The notes under the pieces: generated by a model
What the model saw: only the letters and a program-made list of their open reading frames with translations
What the model was told of the DNA's origin: nothing
The model's database searches: none
Assembly: GCA_025352915.1 (NCBI GenBank)
Contig: JANXSA010000272.1
Location: 1-8,794 of the forward strand
Direction of reading: 5' to 3'
DNA length: 8,794 nt
Source of the DNA: Rhodospirillales bacterium
GTDB taxonomy: Bacteria > Pseudomonadota > Alphaproteobacteria > Acetobacterales > Acetobacteraceae
Position numbers and translations under genes: made by a program
In this document: one piece after another, positions 1-6,427 of the stretch
Layout: each line of letters starts with the position of its first letter
How positions within the stretch are numbered: the stretch's first letter is position 1

Positions 1-104
1 CCGTCACCCCGCCTGCGGCTCCGCCACCGTCACCCCGCCTGCGGCTCCGCCACCGTCACCCCGCCTGCGGCTCCGCCACCGTCACCCCGCCTGCGGCTCC
101 GCCA
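1..104. repeat. 26-bp tandem repeat, four exact copies
   Basis: Four identical, directly adjacent 26-bp units occupy 1-26, 27-52, 53-78 and 79-104. Each begins CCGTCACCCCGCC and ends GGCTCCGCCA on the plus strand. The array begins exactly at the window edge, so more copies may lie to the left. Each unit holds a short GCGG-CT-CCGC palindrome. Read on the minus strand each unit contains a TGA, and because 26 is not divisible by three, successive units put that stop in different frames. The broken surface-protein gene ends inside the rightmost copy. There are no spacers, so this is not a CRISPR array. Its function is unknown. Confidence 0.97.
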
Positions 105-1117
105 TCAACCGCGGCGACCAGGGAGGCCAGCCCGGCGCCGGACTGGCCTTGGTATGGCCGTCGCTGGCCGAGATGCCGGTGTCGTTGGCCAGGGCCGCGG
201 TGATCTGGGTGTGGCTGAGGGTGAAGGCGATGTCGGTGCTGCGCGCGTTGCCCGATGCGTCCACCGCCACGACGTGCAGCACGTGCGGCCCTTCGGACAG
301 GGCACCGCCGGCCAGCACATCGAGGTCGGCCTTCGACAGGGCGAGGCTGCCATCGGTCGCGCGGCGCACCATCAGGTCGACGAACTGCGCCGCCGGCGCG
401 CCGTCCAGCCCGGCGGTCAGCGCCAGCAGCCCGCCGGCATCGGTGGCGAAGCGACGCGTCTTGGCGGCAGCGGTATCGCGGCCGCCGACATGCAGGGTTG
501 CCGGTAGCGCGCCAGCCACGATGCGGCTGGCGCCGTCCACCCGGCCGCCGATGATCAGGTCGTCGCCATCGTCGTACACGCCATTGACCGGATCGACGCC
601 AACATGCACCCGCGCTGCCAGCAACGAGCCGCCGACGCGCAACTGGCCCAGGTAGCCCGCCCCGAAGCTGTCGGCATTGGTGCCGAGGCCACCAGGCCGT
701 CCATCCGCGCCCAGCGTGGCGCCGATCTCGATATGCGCGCCCAGTAGCCCGCGGCCAACCGCCAGGACATGCAGCGACGATGCCGCCAGCGTACCGGCGA
801 AATCGCCGCTGGTCTGGACCACGCCAACCTCGCCGGCGAAGCTGCCGGTCCAGGCGCTGCCGGCGGATCGCGCGTCGATGCTGCCGACATCGCCGGCCAC
901 TTGCCATGTGCCGCCCAGCAGCGCGCCCTGGACGAACTGCCAGGCGCTTGGACCGGTCAGTGTCGCGGTGACGGTGGTGCCGTCATCGATCCTGATAGAT
1001 CGCGGTGCCGCCGGAACTGGCCAGCACCGTGCCGAGCGGCGCGGCGCTCAACAGCAATCGCGGTTCGTACGACTCGAACAGGATGGGCGCGGGCAAGATG
1101 GGCGCGGCCGTTGCCAT
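82..1117 (-). pseudogene. Broken LEPR-XLL type surface/adhesin-like protein gene
   Basis: This is the remnant of a large secreted or surface-attached protein. The start is ATG at 1117, and the first 41 residues include YEPRLLLSA, which resembles the LEPR-XLL motif near the N-terminus of very large bacterial surface proteins. That frame stops at 983-985. The coding sense resumes one frame over with RIDDGTTVTATLTGP and runs to TGA at 82-84. This second frame is open from 1047 and has its first ATG at 900, which gives 272 residues. Removing one base near 991-995 would join the halves into about 344 residues. The body is rich in Gly, Ala, Asp and Val with beta-repeat-like sequence, and its end (VVAVDASGNARSTDIAFTL, then NDTGISASDG) resembles an Ig-like repeat. 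The last 20 or so residues look out of frame: the neighbouring frame reads SGAGLASLVAAVDGG and ends at 56. No start signal is convincing for the 272-residue frame alone. The family assignment is from motif recognition. A sequencing error at the first break is possible. Confidence 0.65.
983..1117 (-). other. 44-codon N-terminal piece with LEPR-XLL type motif
   Basis: This short frame is the detached N-terminus of the surface-protein gene. It starts at ATG 1115-1117 behind only a weak AGGCG, carries the near-repeat APILPAPIL, then FESYEPRLLLSAAPLG and ASSGGTAIY, and stops at TGA 983-985 after QDR. Known LEPR-XLL proteins have this motif within their first few dozen residues, so its position fits. 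An in-frame TAG lies a short way upstream, so the frame cannot extend far. On its own the product would be too short to do anything recognisable. Confidence 0.6.
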
Positions 1118-1389
1118 AGCTGACGCCTGCGGCCCGCCATCGCGGCGGTTGCGCCACTAAAGCCGCCGGCGGCCATGGCGGTTGAGATTGCCGCCCGTGT
1201 CCGTAGGAGCCGCGTCACCAACACCGGGTCCAAACAGCTTCGGCATGGCTCTACTCTGCAGCCAAGCGCGATCCCGCACCCGGCAGGACCTGCGCTCAGC
1301 GCTTGCGCGCCTCACAGAATACCAAAGCACGCCTCTTTTCCCACTGGGCAATGCGGGTGGTGAGCGGGGGCGATGTCAGTAACGGGGCG
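1118..1389. other. Gene-free gap behind hemF
   Basis: These 272 bp separate the stop of hemF from the start of the surface-protein remnant, both on the minus strand. Short open frames on both strands give Arg/Pro-rich products without any recognisable motif or ribosome binding site. I see no clear hairpin terminator behind hemF. Any promoter for the surface-protein gene would lie here, but none is recognisable by eye. Confidence 0.5.
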
Positions 1390-2337
1390 CTACGGCCACG
1401 CCACCGCAGGCGGCAGGCTCATCAGGATCGCCTCCACGTTGCCGCCGGTCTTCAACCCGAACAGGGTGCCGCGGTCATGGATCAGGTTGAATTCGACATA
1501 GCGGCCGCGCCGGACCAACTGATGCTGGCGTTCCGCGGCGGTCCAGGGCTCGGCCATGCGGGCGCGGATGATGGCGGGATAGACGTCCAGAAAGGCCAGG
1601 CCGACATCGCGGGTGAAGGCGAAATCGGCCGCCACATCGCCGGAAAAATGCTGGTCGTAGAAGATGCCGCCGGCGCCGCGCGCCTCGTTGCGGTGCGGCA
1701 GGAAGAAGTAGCGGTCGCACCATTCCTTATACTTCGGGTAGTAGGCGGGGTCGTGGCGGTCACACGCGGCCTGGAACGCGCTGTGGAAGCTTGCGGCGTC
1801 GACCATGGCTTCCGGTGCGTCGAGCTTCATCGGCGTAAGGTCACCGCCGCCGCCGAACCAGCCCTTGGTGGTGACCAGCATGCGGGTATTGAAGTGGGCG
1901 GCGGGCACGCGCGGGCTGGCCATGTGGGCGACCAGGCTGATGCCGCTGGCCCAGAAGCGCGGGTCTTCGGCGGCGCCGTGGATTTGGCCGCGGAACTCCG
2001 GGCTGAACTCGCCCATCACGGTGGACACATTCACCCCGACCTTCTCGAACACCCGGCCTCGCATGACACTCATCACCCCGCCGCCGCCTTCAGACATGGG
2101 GGCGTTATCCTGTGTCGGCCGGGTCCAGGCGGTGCGTTCGAAGCGGCCCTGGGCGCCAGAGCCGTAGATCGACAGGCCGGCAGCCTCGTCCTCGATCGCC
2201 TCGAAGGCGTGACAGAGCCGGTCGCGCAGGCTTTCGAACCAGGCGCGGGCGTCATCCTTGAAGGCAACATGCGCCAAGGCAGGCGCGGGCTTGAAGGCAA
2301 CATGCGCCAAGGCAGGCGCGGGGGGCGGTTCGGTCAT
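1390..2337 (-). CDS. hemF: Oxygen-dependent coproporphyrinogen III oxidase
   Basis: The enzyme decarboxylates two propionates of coproporphyrinogen III to give protoporphyrinogen IX, using O2, in late haem synthesis. The product has 315 residues, slightly longer than the usual roughly 300. Diagnostic blocks in order are [20 protein letters not shown] (84-103), PAAHFNTR (145-152, with H148 at the conserved active-site His), [10 protein letters not shown] (160-169), [19 protein letters not shown] (210-228) and [21 protein letters not shown] (279-299). The C-terminus LMSLPP is typical. The start at 2335-2337 is chosen because AGGAG sits about six bases upstream and the family homology begins soon after. 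An open extension to 2511 is Arg/Pro-rich and non-homologous. Residues 6-16 and 17-27 are identical copies of [11 protein letters not shown], from a 33-bp duplication. The gene diverges from petABC, whose products need haem. I see no FNR-type box upstream. Confidence 0.96.
   Translation of the reverse strand: MTEPPPAPALAHVAFKPAPALAHVAFKDDARAWFESLRDRLCHAFEAIEDEAAGLSIYGSGAQGRFERTAWTRPTQDNAPMSEGGGGVMSVMRGRVFEKVGVNVSTVMGEFSPEFRGQIHGAAEDPRFWASGISLVAHMASPRVPAAHFNTRMLVTTKGWFGGGGDLTPMKLDAPEAMVDAASFHSAFQAACDRHDPAYYPKYKEWCDRYFFLPHRNEARGAGGIFYDQHFSGDVAADFAFTRDVGLAFLDVYPAIIRARMAEPWTAAERQHQLVRRGRYVEFNLIHDRGTLFGLKTGGNVEAILMSLPPAVAWP
2257..2322. repeat. 33-bp exact tandem duplication inside hemF
   Basis: Two identical 33-bp units (2257-2289 and 2290-2322) lie next to each other within the 5' part of hemF. 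The duplication is in frame and doubles the peptide [11 protein letters not shown]. It falls before the conserved catalytic domain, so the enzyme should tolerate it. Exact identity, including third codon positions, points to a recent slippage or duplication event. Confidence 0.96.
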
Positions 2338-2638
2338 GACGGTCTCCTCTTGGGGCCAGAATAGCCCAGGCAGGCCGTGTTGCGGAGGGCGCACGGCAGA
2401 CCTATGGTGCCCAGGGCCGCAAAAAACCGGCTTGCGCCCTTGCCGCCCGCGCATGTTGGGCTTATTCGGCGTTCGACGGCTTCGTTGCGGTCGGGCTGGC
2501 GGTTGCCGCATTGCGCTGGCAGCCTCGGTCCGGGCAACAGGGCTCAGGCTGATGACGATCCGTGCGGGACAATTGCCGACACGCTGGCACGGGTCAGGGA
2601 CGTAACGCCCCGCAAGGGCAGATCACTCGAGGTCACGT
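2338..2638. promoter_or_regulatory. Divergent intergenic region between hemF and petA
   Basis: These 301 bp lie between two genes that are transcribed away from each other, so promoters for both hemF and petABC should be here. Visible parts are the hemF ribosome binding site (AGGAG, next to 2345), the petA ribosome binding site (GAGGT, 2629-2633), and an imperfect hairpin at 2413-2440 (AGGG-C-CGCAA paired with TTGCGCCCT, one bulged C). I cannot identify -35/-10 boxes or an FNR-like palindrome with confidence. No gene is supported inside. Confidence 0.5.
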
Positions 2639-3208
2639 ATGGCTGAAAGCGCCGCCGCCCCCCATGTCGCCCCAGAGATGGGCGGGGCCGAGGTCACGAA
2701 ACGCGACTTCCTCAAGCTGGTCGCCGGCGCCGGCGCGGCCGTGGGCGCGGGCGCCATCGTCTGGCCGATGGTCGACAGCATGAATCCGGCCGCCGACGTG
2801 CTGGCGCTGTCCTCCACCACGGTAGACCTCGCCCCGGTGATCCCCGGCCAGGCGATCACCATCAGCTGGCGCGGCAAGCCGGTGTTCGTGCGCCACCGCA
2901 CCCTGGACGAGATCGCAAAGGCACATGCCGACGACAAGGCCCGCCTGCCGGATCCGGCGGCCGATGCCACCCGAGTCAAGGTTGGCCGCGAACAGTGGTT
3001 GATCGTGGTCGGCATCTGCACCCATCTCGGCTGCATCCCGCTCGGCAACCGCAGCACCGAGGTGCGCGGCGAATACGGCGGCTGGTTCTGCCCCTGCCAC
3101 GGTAGCCACTACGACACCTCGGGCCGCATCCGCCAAGGACCCGCGCCGGCCAACCTCGCGGTGCCCCCTTACGCTTTCGAGAGCGATACCAAGATCAAGA
3201 TCGGCTGA
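2639..3208 (+). CDS. petA: Ubiquinol-cytochrome c reductase, Rieske iron-sulfur subunit
   Basis: This is the Rieske [2Fe-2S] subunit of the cytochrome bc1 complex. It takes the first electron from ubiquinol at the Qo site and passes it to cytochrome c1 on the periplasmic side. The product has 189 residues, normal for the family. Residues 20-43 form a Tat-like anchor: TKRDFLKLV, then a Gly/Ala-rich membrane segment. Cluster motifs are CTHLGC (127-132) and CPCHGSHYD (151-159). Predicted ligands are C127, H129, C151 and H154, with a C132-C153 disulfide. S156 and Y158 occupy the positions that raise the cluster potential in high-potential Rieske proteins. The start is supported by GAGGT five bases upstream. 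It is first in the operon, 53 bp ahead of petB. One oddity is that the usual twin arginine is KR (K21-R22). Confidence 0.97.
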   Translation: MAESAAAPHVAPEMGGAEVTKRDFLKLVAGAGAAVGAGAIVWPMVDSMNPAADVLALSSTTVDLAPVIPGQAITISWRGKPVFVRHRTLDEIAKAHADDKARLPDPAADATRVKVGREQWLIVVGICTHLGCIPLGNRSTEVRGEYGGWFCPCHGSHYDTSGRIRQGPAPANLAVPPYAFESDTKIKIG

Positions 3209-3261
3209 TCGCCGCATCACCCCACAGCTGAGAGCGATCGCAGCCTTCGGAGCACATCTAC

Positions 3262-4554
3262 ATGGCCGGCCTGCACAAGAGCGAAATTTCGAATCCAGTG
3301 CTCAACTGGATCGACTCACGCCTACCGATCTTCACCATGATCCAGAAAGAGTACGGGGTGTTTCCGACCCCGCGCAACTTCAACTACTTCTGGAACTTTG
3401 GCGCCCTGGCGATGATCAACCTGGTGATCATGATCGCCACCGGCATCTTTTTGGCGATGAACTACACGCCGCACGCCACCATGGCGTTCGACTCGGTCGA
3501 GCGGATCATGCGCGACGTCAATAACGGCTGGCTGCTGCGTTACGTGCACGCCAACGGGGCGTCGATGTTCTTCATCGTGGTTTATATCCACATGCTGCGC
3601 AGCCTCTATTACGGTTCTTACAAGGCCCCGCGCGAGTTGCTGTGGATCCTCGGCGTGATCATCTTGCTGCTGATGATGGCGACCGCCTTCATGGGCTACG
3701 TGCTGCCATGGGGACAGATGTCGTACTGGGGTGCGACCGTCATCACCAACCTGTTCTCGGCCTTCCCGATCGTCGGCGAGAGCATCGTAACTTGGCTGTG
3801 GGGCGGCTACTCGGTCGACAACGCCACGCTGAACCGCTTTTTCAGCCTGCACTACCTGCTGCCATTCGTGCTGGTGGGCGTGGTTTTCCTGCATGTCGCG
3901 GCACTGCACGTCACCGGGTCGAACAATCCGCTGGGCATCGACGTGAAGACGCCGCAGGACACGCTGCCGTTCCATCCGTACTACACGATGAAGGACAGCG
4001 TCGGCATCTGCGTTTACCTCCTGGTGTTCGCGATCCTGGTGTTTTTCGCGCCGAACTATCTCGGCCATTCCGACAACTACATTCCCGCTAATCCGCTGGT
4101 AACGCCGGCGCATATCGTACCGGAGTGGTACTTCCTGCCGTTTTATGCGATCTTGCGCTCGGTGCCTGACAAGCTTGGCGGCGTGCTGTTGATGTTCGGC
4201 TCGATCGGCGTGCTGGCCGTGTTGCCGTGGCTGGACACCTCGCCGGTGCGCAGCGCCAGTTTCCGCCCAGTCTACCGCATCCTGTTCTGGGTCCTGGTCC
4301 TGGCCTGTGTTGTCCTGGGTATCGCCGGCGGCAAACCTGCGGAGGGCGTATGGGTGTGGCTCTCGCGCGTGGCCACCGCCTATTACTTCCTGCACTTCCT
4401 GGTGATCCTGCCGATCCTGGGGAAATTCGAACGCCCATTGCCACTGCCCGAGAGCATCAGCCGCGCAGTTTTGGGCAGAGACGGGGGATTCGGCGGAGGA
4501 GGCGGCGGCCTTATGCCTGGTGGCGCCGTCGCCAAGCCGATGGAGAAGGCGTGA
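3262..4554 (+). CDS. petB: Ubiquinol-cytochrome c reductase, cytochrome b subunit
   Basis: This is the membrane core of the bc1 complex, carrying haems bL and bH and both quinone sites. At 430 residues it matches full-length bacterial cytochrome b with all eight helices, not the split b6/subunit IV form. Predicted haem ligands are H96 (RYVHANGAS), H110 ([11 protein letters not shown]), H197 (SLHYLLPF) and H211 (FLHVAALH). Both pairs are 14 apart, as in the family. The Qo-site PEWY motif is at 287-290, followed by [17 protein letters not shown]. The start is preceded by GGAG about ten bases upstream. The stop overlaps the petC start (TGATG), which suggests translational coupling. The gene is often also called fbcB. 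The last 25 or so residues (after [11 protein letters not shown]) form an unusual Gly-rich tail, GGFGGGGGG, that lies outside the conserved core. Confidence 0.98.
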   Translation: MAGLHKSEISNPVLNWIDSRLPIFTMIQKEYGVFPTPRNFNYFWNFGALAMINLVIMIATGIFLAMNYTPHATMAFDSVERIMRDVNNGWLLRYVHANGASMFFIVVYIHMLRSLYYGSYKAPRELLWILGVIILLLMMATAFMGYVLPWGQMSYWGATVITNLFSAFPIVGESIVTWLWGGYSVDNATLNRFFSLHYLLPFVLVGVVFLHVAALHVTGSNNPLGIDVKTPQDTLPFHPYYTMKDSVGICVYLLVFAILVFFAPNYLGHSDNYIPANPLVTPAHIVPEWYFLPFYAILRSVPDKLGGVLLMFGSIGVLAVLPWLDTSPVRSASFRPVYRILFWVLVLACVVLGIAGGKPAEGVWVWLSRVATAYYFLHFLVILPILGKFERPLPLPESISRAVLGRDGGFGGGGGGLMPGGAVAKPMEKA

Positions 4555-5315
4555 TGAACTTCGTTCGAGTCGTCGCCGCCGCTGCCTTGCTCGCCTTCGC
4601 TGTGCCTGCGTCCGCCAACGCCGCGGCGGAGGAGATCAAGTTCCCCCCGCAGAACTGGAGCTTCAGCGGTCCGTTCGGTACCTTCGATCGCGCCAGCGCC
4701 CAGCGCGGCTTCCAGGTTTACAGCGAGGTCTGCGCCGCCTGCCATACAGTGAAGCAGGCCTATTACCGCGACCTCAAGGGCATCGGCCTGGAGCCCAAGG
4801 AGATCGAGGCGATCGCCGCCGCGGTAACGATCGCCGATATCGGCGATGACGGCCAGCCGATGGAACGCCCCGGCCGCCCATCGGACCGCTTTCGCTCGCC
4901 GTTCCCGAACGAGCGCGCCGCGCGCGCGGCCTATAACGGCGCCTATCCGGCTGACCTGTCGGTGATCGTGAAGGCCCGTGCCGGGGGCGCCGACCAGCTC
5001 TATTCGCTGCTCGTCGGCTACGACAAGCCGCCCGCCGACATGAAGATCGGCGACGGTTTGTACTACAACAAATACTTTACCGGCCACCAGATCGCCATGC
5101 CGGCGCCGCTGAGCGATGGCCAGGTGGAGTATGCCGACGGCACCCGCGCCTCGGTCGAACAGATGTCGCGCGACGTCACCACGTTCTTCGCCTACATCGC
5201 CGAACCGGAATCGGAGGTGCGCAAGCGCCTCGGCGTCAAGGTCGTGTTGTTCCTGCTCTTCATGACCGGCATCACCTACGCCGTGAAGCGCCGCGTCTGG
5301 GCCGACGTCCACTGA
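4554..5315 (+). CDS. petC: Ubiquinol-cytochrome c reductase, cytochrome c1 subunit
   Basis: Cytochrome c1 accepts electrons from the Rieske centre and hands them to soluble or membrane cytochrome c. The product has 253 residues. Residues 1-24 are a Sec signal peptide with likely cleavage after ASANA. The haem c site is CAACH (60-64) with H64 as axial ligand, and M182 in IAMPAPL is the expected sixth ligand. RSPFPNERAARAAYNGAYP (114-132) and the YNKYFTGHQIAMP block are typical of the family. A single C-terminal membrane anchor spans roughly 228-243, followed by the positive KRR. The chosen ATG overlaps the petB stop and has GGAG eight bases upstream. The same frame is open back to 4227 inside petB, but that part is not homologous. 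The gene is separate from petB, unlike the fused fbcH of Bradyrhizobium. It ends the operon, with a terminator 22 bp downstream. Confidence 0.97.
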   Translation: MNFVRVVAAAALLAFAVPASANAAAEEIKFPPQNWSFSGPFGTFDRASAQRGFQVYSEVCAACHTVKQAYYRDLKGIGLEPKEIEAIAAAVTIADIGDDGQPMERPGRPSDRFRSPFPNERAARAAYNGAYPADLSVIVKARAGGADQLYSLLVGYDKPPADMKIGDGLYYNKYFTGHQIAMPAPLSDGQVEYADGTRASVEQMSRDVTTFFAYIAEPESEVRKRLGVKVVLFLLFMTGITYAVKRRVWADVH

Positions 5316-5336
5316 CCGATCCGATCTGACATGATC

Positions 5337-5373
5337 GCCGCCGCGCCCTGCTCGGGCGCGGCGGCTTTTTTTT
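5337..5373 (+). terminator. Rho-independent terminator of petABC
   Basis: A perfect 12-bp GC stem (5337-5348 with 5354-5365) encloses the 5-base loop TGCTC and is followed directly by eight T residues (5366-5373). It begins 22 bp behind the petC stop and ends 35 bp before mtnP. It should therefore separate the bc1 operon from mtnP transcription. Confidence 0.95.
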
Positions 5374-5408
5374 GAGATCCCTCCACCCCGCCAACAACCG
5401 AGGCCCGC

Positions 5409-6287
5409 ATGAGCAGCATCAAGCCAGTGATCGGCATCATCGGCGGCTCCGGCCTCTACGATATCGAGGGCCTCGAACGCACACGTTGGGTCAAGGTCGC
5501 CACCCCCTGGGGCGACCCGTCCGACGAACTGCTGGAAGGCTGGCTCGGCGACACGCGCTGCGTCTTCCTCCCCCGCCACGGCCGCGGCCACGCGATCTCG
5601 CCCACCGAGCTGAACTACCGCGCCAACATCGACGCGCTGAAGCGCATGGGCTGCACCGACGTGATCTCGCTCTCCGCCGTCGGCAGCCTGAAGGCCGAGT
5701 TGCCGCCCGGGCATTTCGTCATCGTCGACCAGTTCATCGACCGCAGCTTCGCGCGCGAGAAGACCTTCTTCGGCACTGGCTGCGTCGCCCATGTCTCGGT
5801 CGCCCACCCGGTCTGCCCGCGCATCGGCGACGCCGCCGAAGCCGCCGCCCGCCGCATCGGCCTGCCGGTCACCCGCGGCGGCACCTACCTGGTGATGGAA
5901 GGCCCGCAATTCTCCACCAAGGCGGAAAGCGAGCTCTACCGGTCCTGGGGTTGCGCGGTGATCGGCATGACCAACATGCCGGAAGCCAAACTCGCCCGCG
6001 AAGCCGAGCTTTGCTACGCCACCATCGCCATGGTCACCGACTACGATTGCTGGCACCCCGACCACGACCACGTCACCGTCGACGCAATTGTCAAAGTGCT
6101 GCTGAGCAATGCCGATAACGCGCGCACCCTGGTACGCGAACTGGTCCCCAGCCTCGGCCAGCCGCGCGACCTGTGCTCGGCCGGCTGCGACCGCGCGCTG
6201 GAACACGCGCTGATCACGGCCCCCGCGAAGCGCGATCCGGCGATGCTGGCGAAACTTGATGCTGTTGCGGGGCGAGTGCTGGGGTAA
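5409..6287 (+). CDS. mtnP: S-methyl-5'-thioadenosine phosphorylase
   Basis: The enzyme splits methylthioadenosine with phosphate into adenine and 5-methylthioribose-1-phosphate. This is the first step of methionine salvage and of clearing the by-product of polyamine and homoserine-lactone synthesis. The product has 292 residues, usual for the MTAP family of trimeric nucleoside phosphorylases. Motifs are IGGSGLYD (11-18, phosphate loop), PRHGRGH (55-61), NYRANI (69-74), SAVGSL (89-94), MEGPQFSTKAES (163-174), GMTNMPEAKLAREAELCYA (186-204) and TDYDCW (210-215). D211 and D213 match the pair that selects adenine over guanine or hypoxanthine, which favours MTAP over purine nucleoside phosphorylase II. 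GAGG five bases upstream supports the start. It follows the petABC terminator and needs its own promoter in the short gap, or read-through. The stop codon is embedded in the start of a GC-rich intergenic repeat. Confidence 0.95.
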   Translation: MSSIKPVIGIIGGSGLYDIEGLERTRWVKVATPWGDPSDELLEGWLGDTRCVFLPRHGRGHAISPTELNYRANIDALKRMGCTDVISLSAVGSLKAELPPGHFVIVDQFIDRSFAREKTFFGTGCVAHVSVAHPVCPRIGDAAEAAARRIGLPVTRGGTYLVMEGPQFSTKAESELYRSWGCAVIGMTNMPEAKLAREAELCYATIAMVTDYDCWHPDHDHVTVDAIVKVLLSNADNARTLVRELVPSLGQPRDLCSAGCDRALEHALITAPAKRDPAMLAKLDAVAGRVLG

Positions 6288-6334
6288 GCAAGGCTGGGCT
6301 CTGCCCGACCCGCCAGGGGCCAAGCCGCTGGACC
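6284..6334. repeat. Degenerate copy of the GC-rich intergenic repeat
   Basis: The stretch beginning GTAAGCAAGGC, then GGGCTCTGCCC and GACCCGC, matches in order the start of the left arm of the inverted repeat at the right end of the window (8601 onwards), with small gaps and changes. The hairpin halves GGGC-TCT-GCCC and CCAG...CTGG are retained in shorter form. The TAA of mtnP is part of the shared GTAAGCAAGG sequence. It is probably an older member of a dispersed repeat family. Confidence 0.7.
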
Positions 6335-6348
6335 TTAATGGTTAGAAG

Positions 6349-6380
6349 TTTTTTGGTTCTTTTTTTCAAAAAAGAACTTC
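6349..6380. terminator. T-rich/A-rich hairpin behind mtnP
   Basis: GTTCTTTTTT (6356-6365) pairs with AAAAAAGAAC (6368-6377) around a two-base TC centre. The palindrome is flanked by GAAGTTTTTT before it and TTCTTTC after it. It lies between mtnP and the ABC transporter genes and could end mtnP transcription. The stem is mostly A-U, so it is not a classical GC-stem terminator, and its activity is uncertain. Confidence 0.5.
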
Positions 6381-6427
6381 TTTCTGAACCCTTGGCGTGC
6401 CCGCTTTCCGCGCCTAAACACCGCCCC

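Noticed and set aside
1..104. CRISPR array
   Set aside because: The copies are contiguous with no spacers, and no cas genes are present.
56..907. 283-codon minus-strand frame as the main surface-protein gene
   Set aside because: Most of it is Arg-rich and out of frame with the Gly/Ala/Val beta-repeat reading. Only its last part (SGAGLASLVAAVDGG) looks genuine, which supports a frame break and not a separate gene.
1303..2364. 353-codon open frame on the plus strand opposite hemF
   Set aside because: It is fully antisense to hemF, shows no recognisable domain and has low-complexity composition expected from the opposite strand of a GC-rich gene.
2338..2511. 58-residue N-terminal extension of HemF
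   Set aside because: The extension is Arg/Pro-rich and unlike HemF. A good AGGAG stands before the internal ATG at 2337.
4227..4553. Upstream extension of cytochrome c1 into petB
   Set aside because: The extra residues are an out-of-frame reading of petB. The ATG at 4554 gives a perfect signal peptide and a TGATG coupling.
4383..6323. 646-codon open frame on the minus strand across petB, petC and mtnP
   Set aside because: It lies antisense to three strongly conserved genes, its product is Gly/Ala/Arg/His-rich without motifs, and it spans the petABC terminator. It is a high-GC shadow frame.
6338..6427. Upstream ATG extending the ABC ATPase by 30 residues
   Set aside because: It would translate the A/T hairpin into VLFFKKELL and has no family homology. 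The ABC fold starts right after the ATG at 6428.
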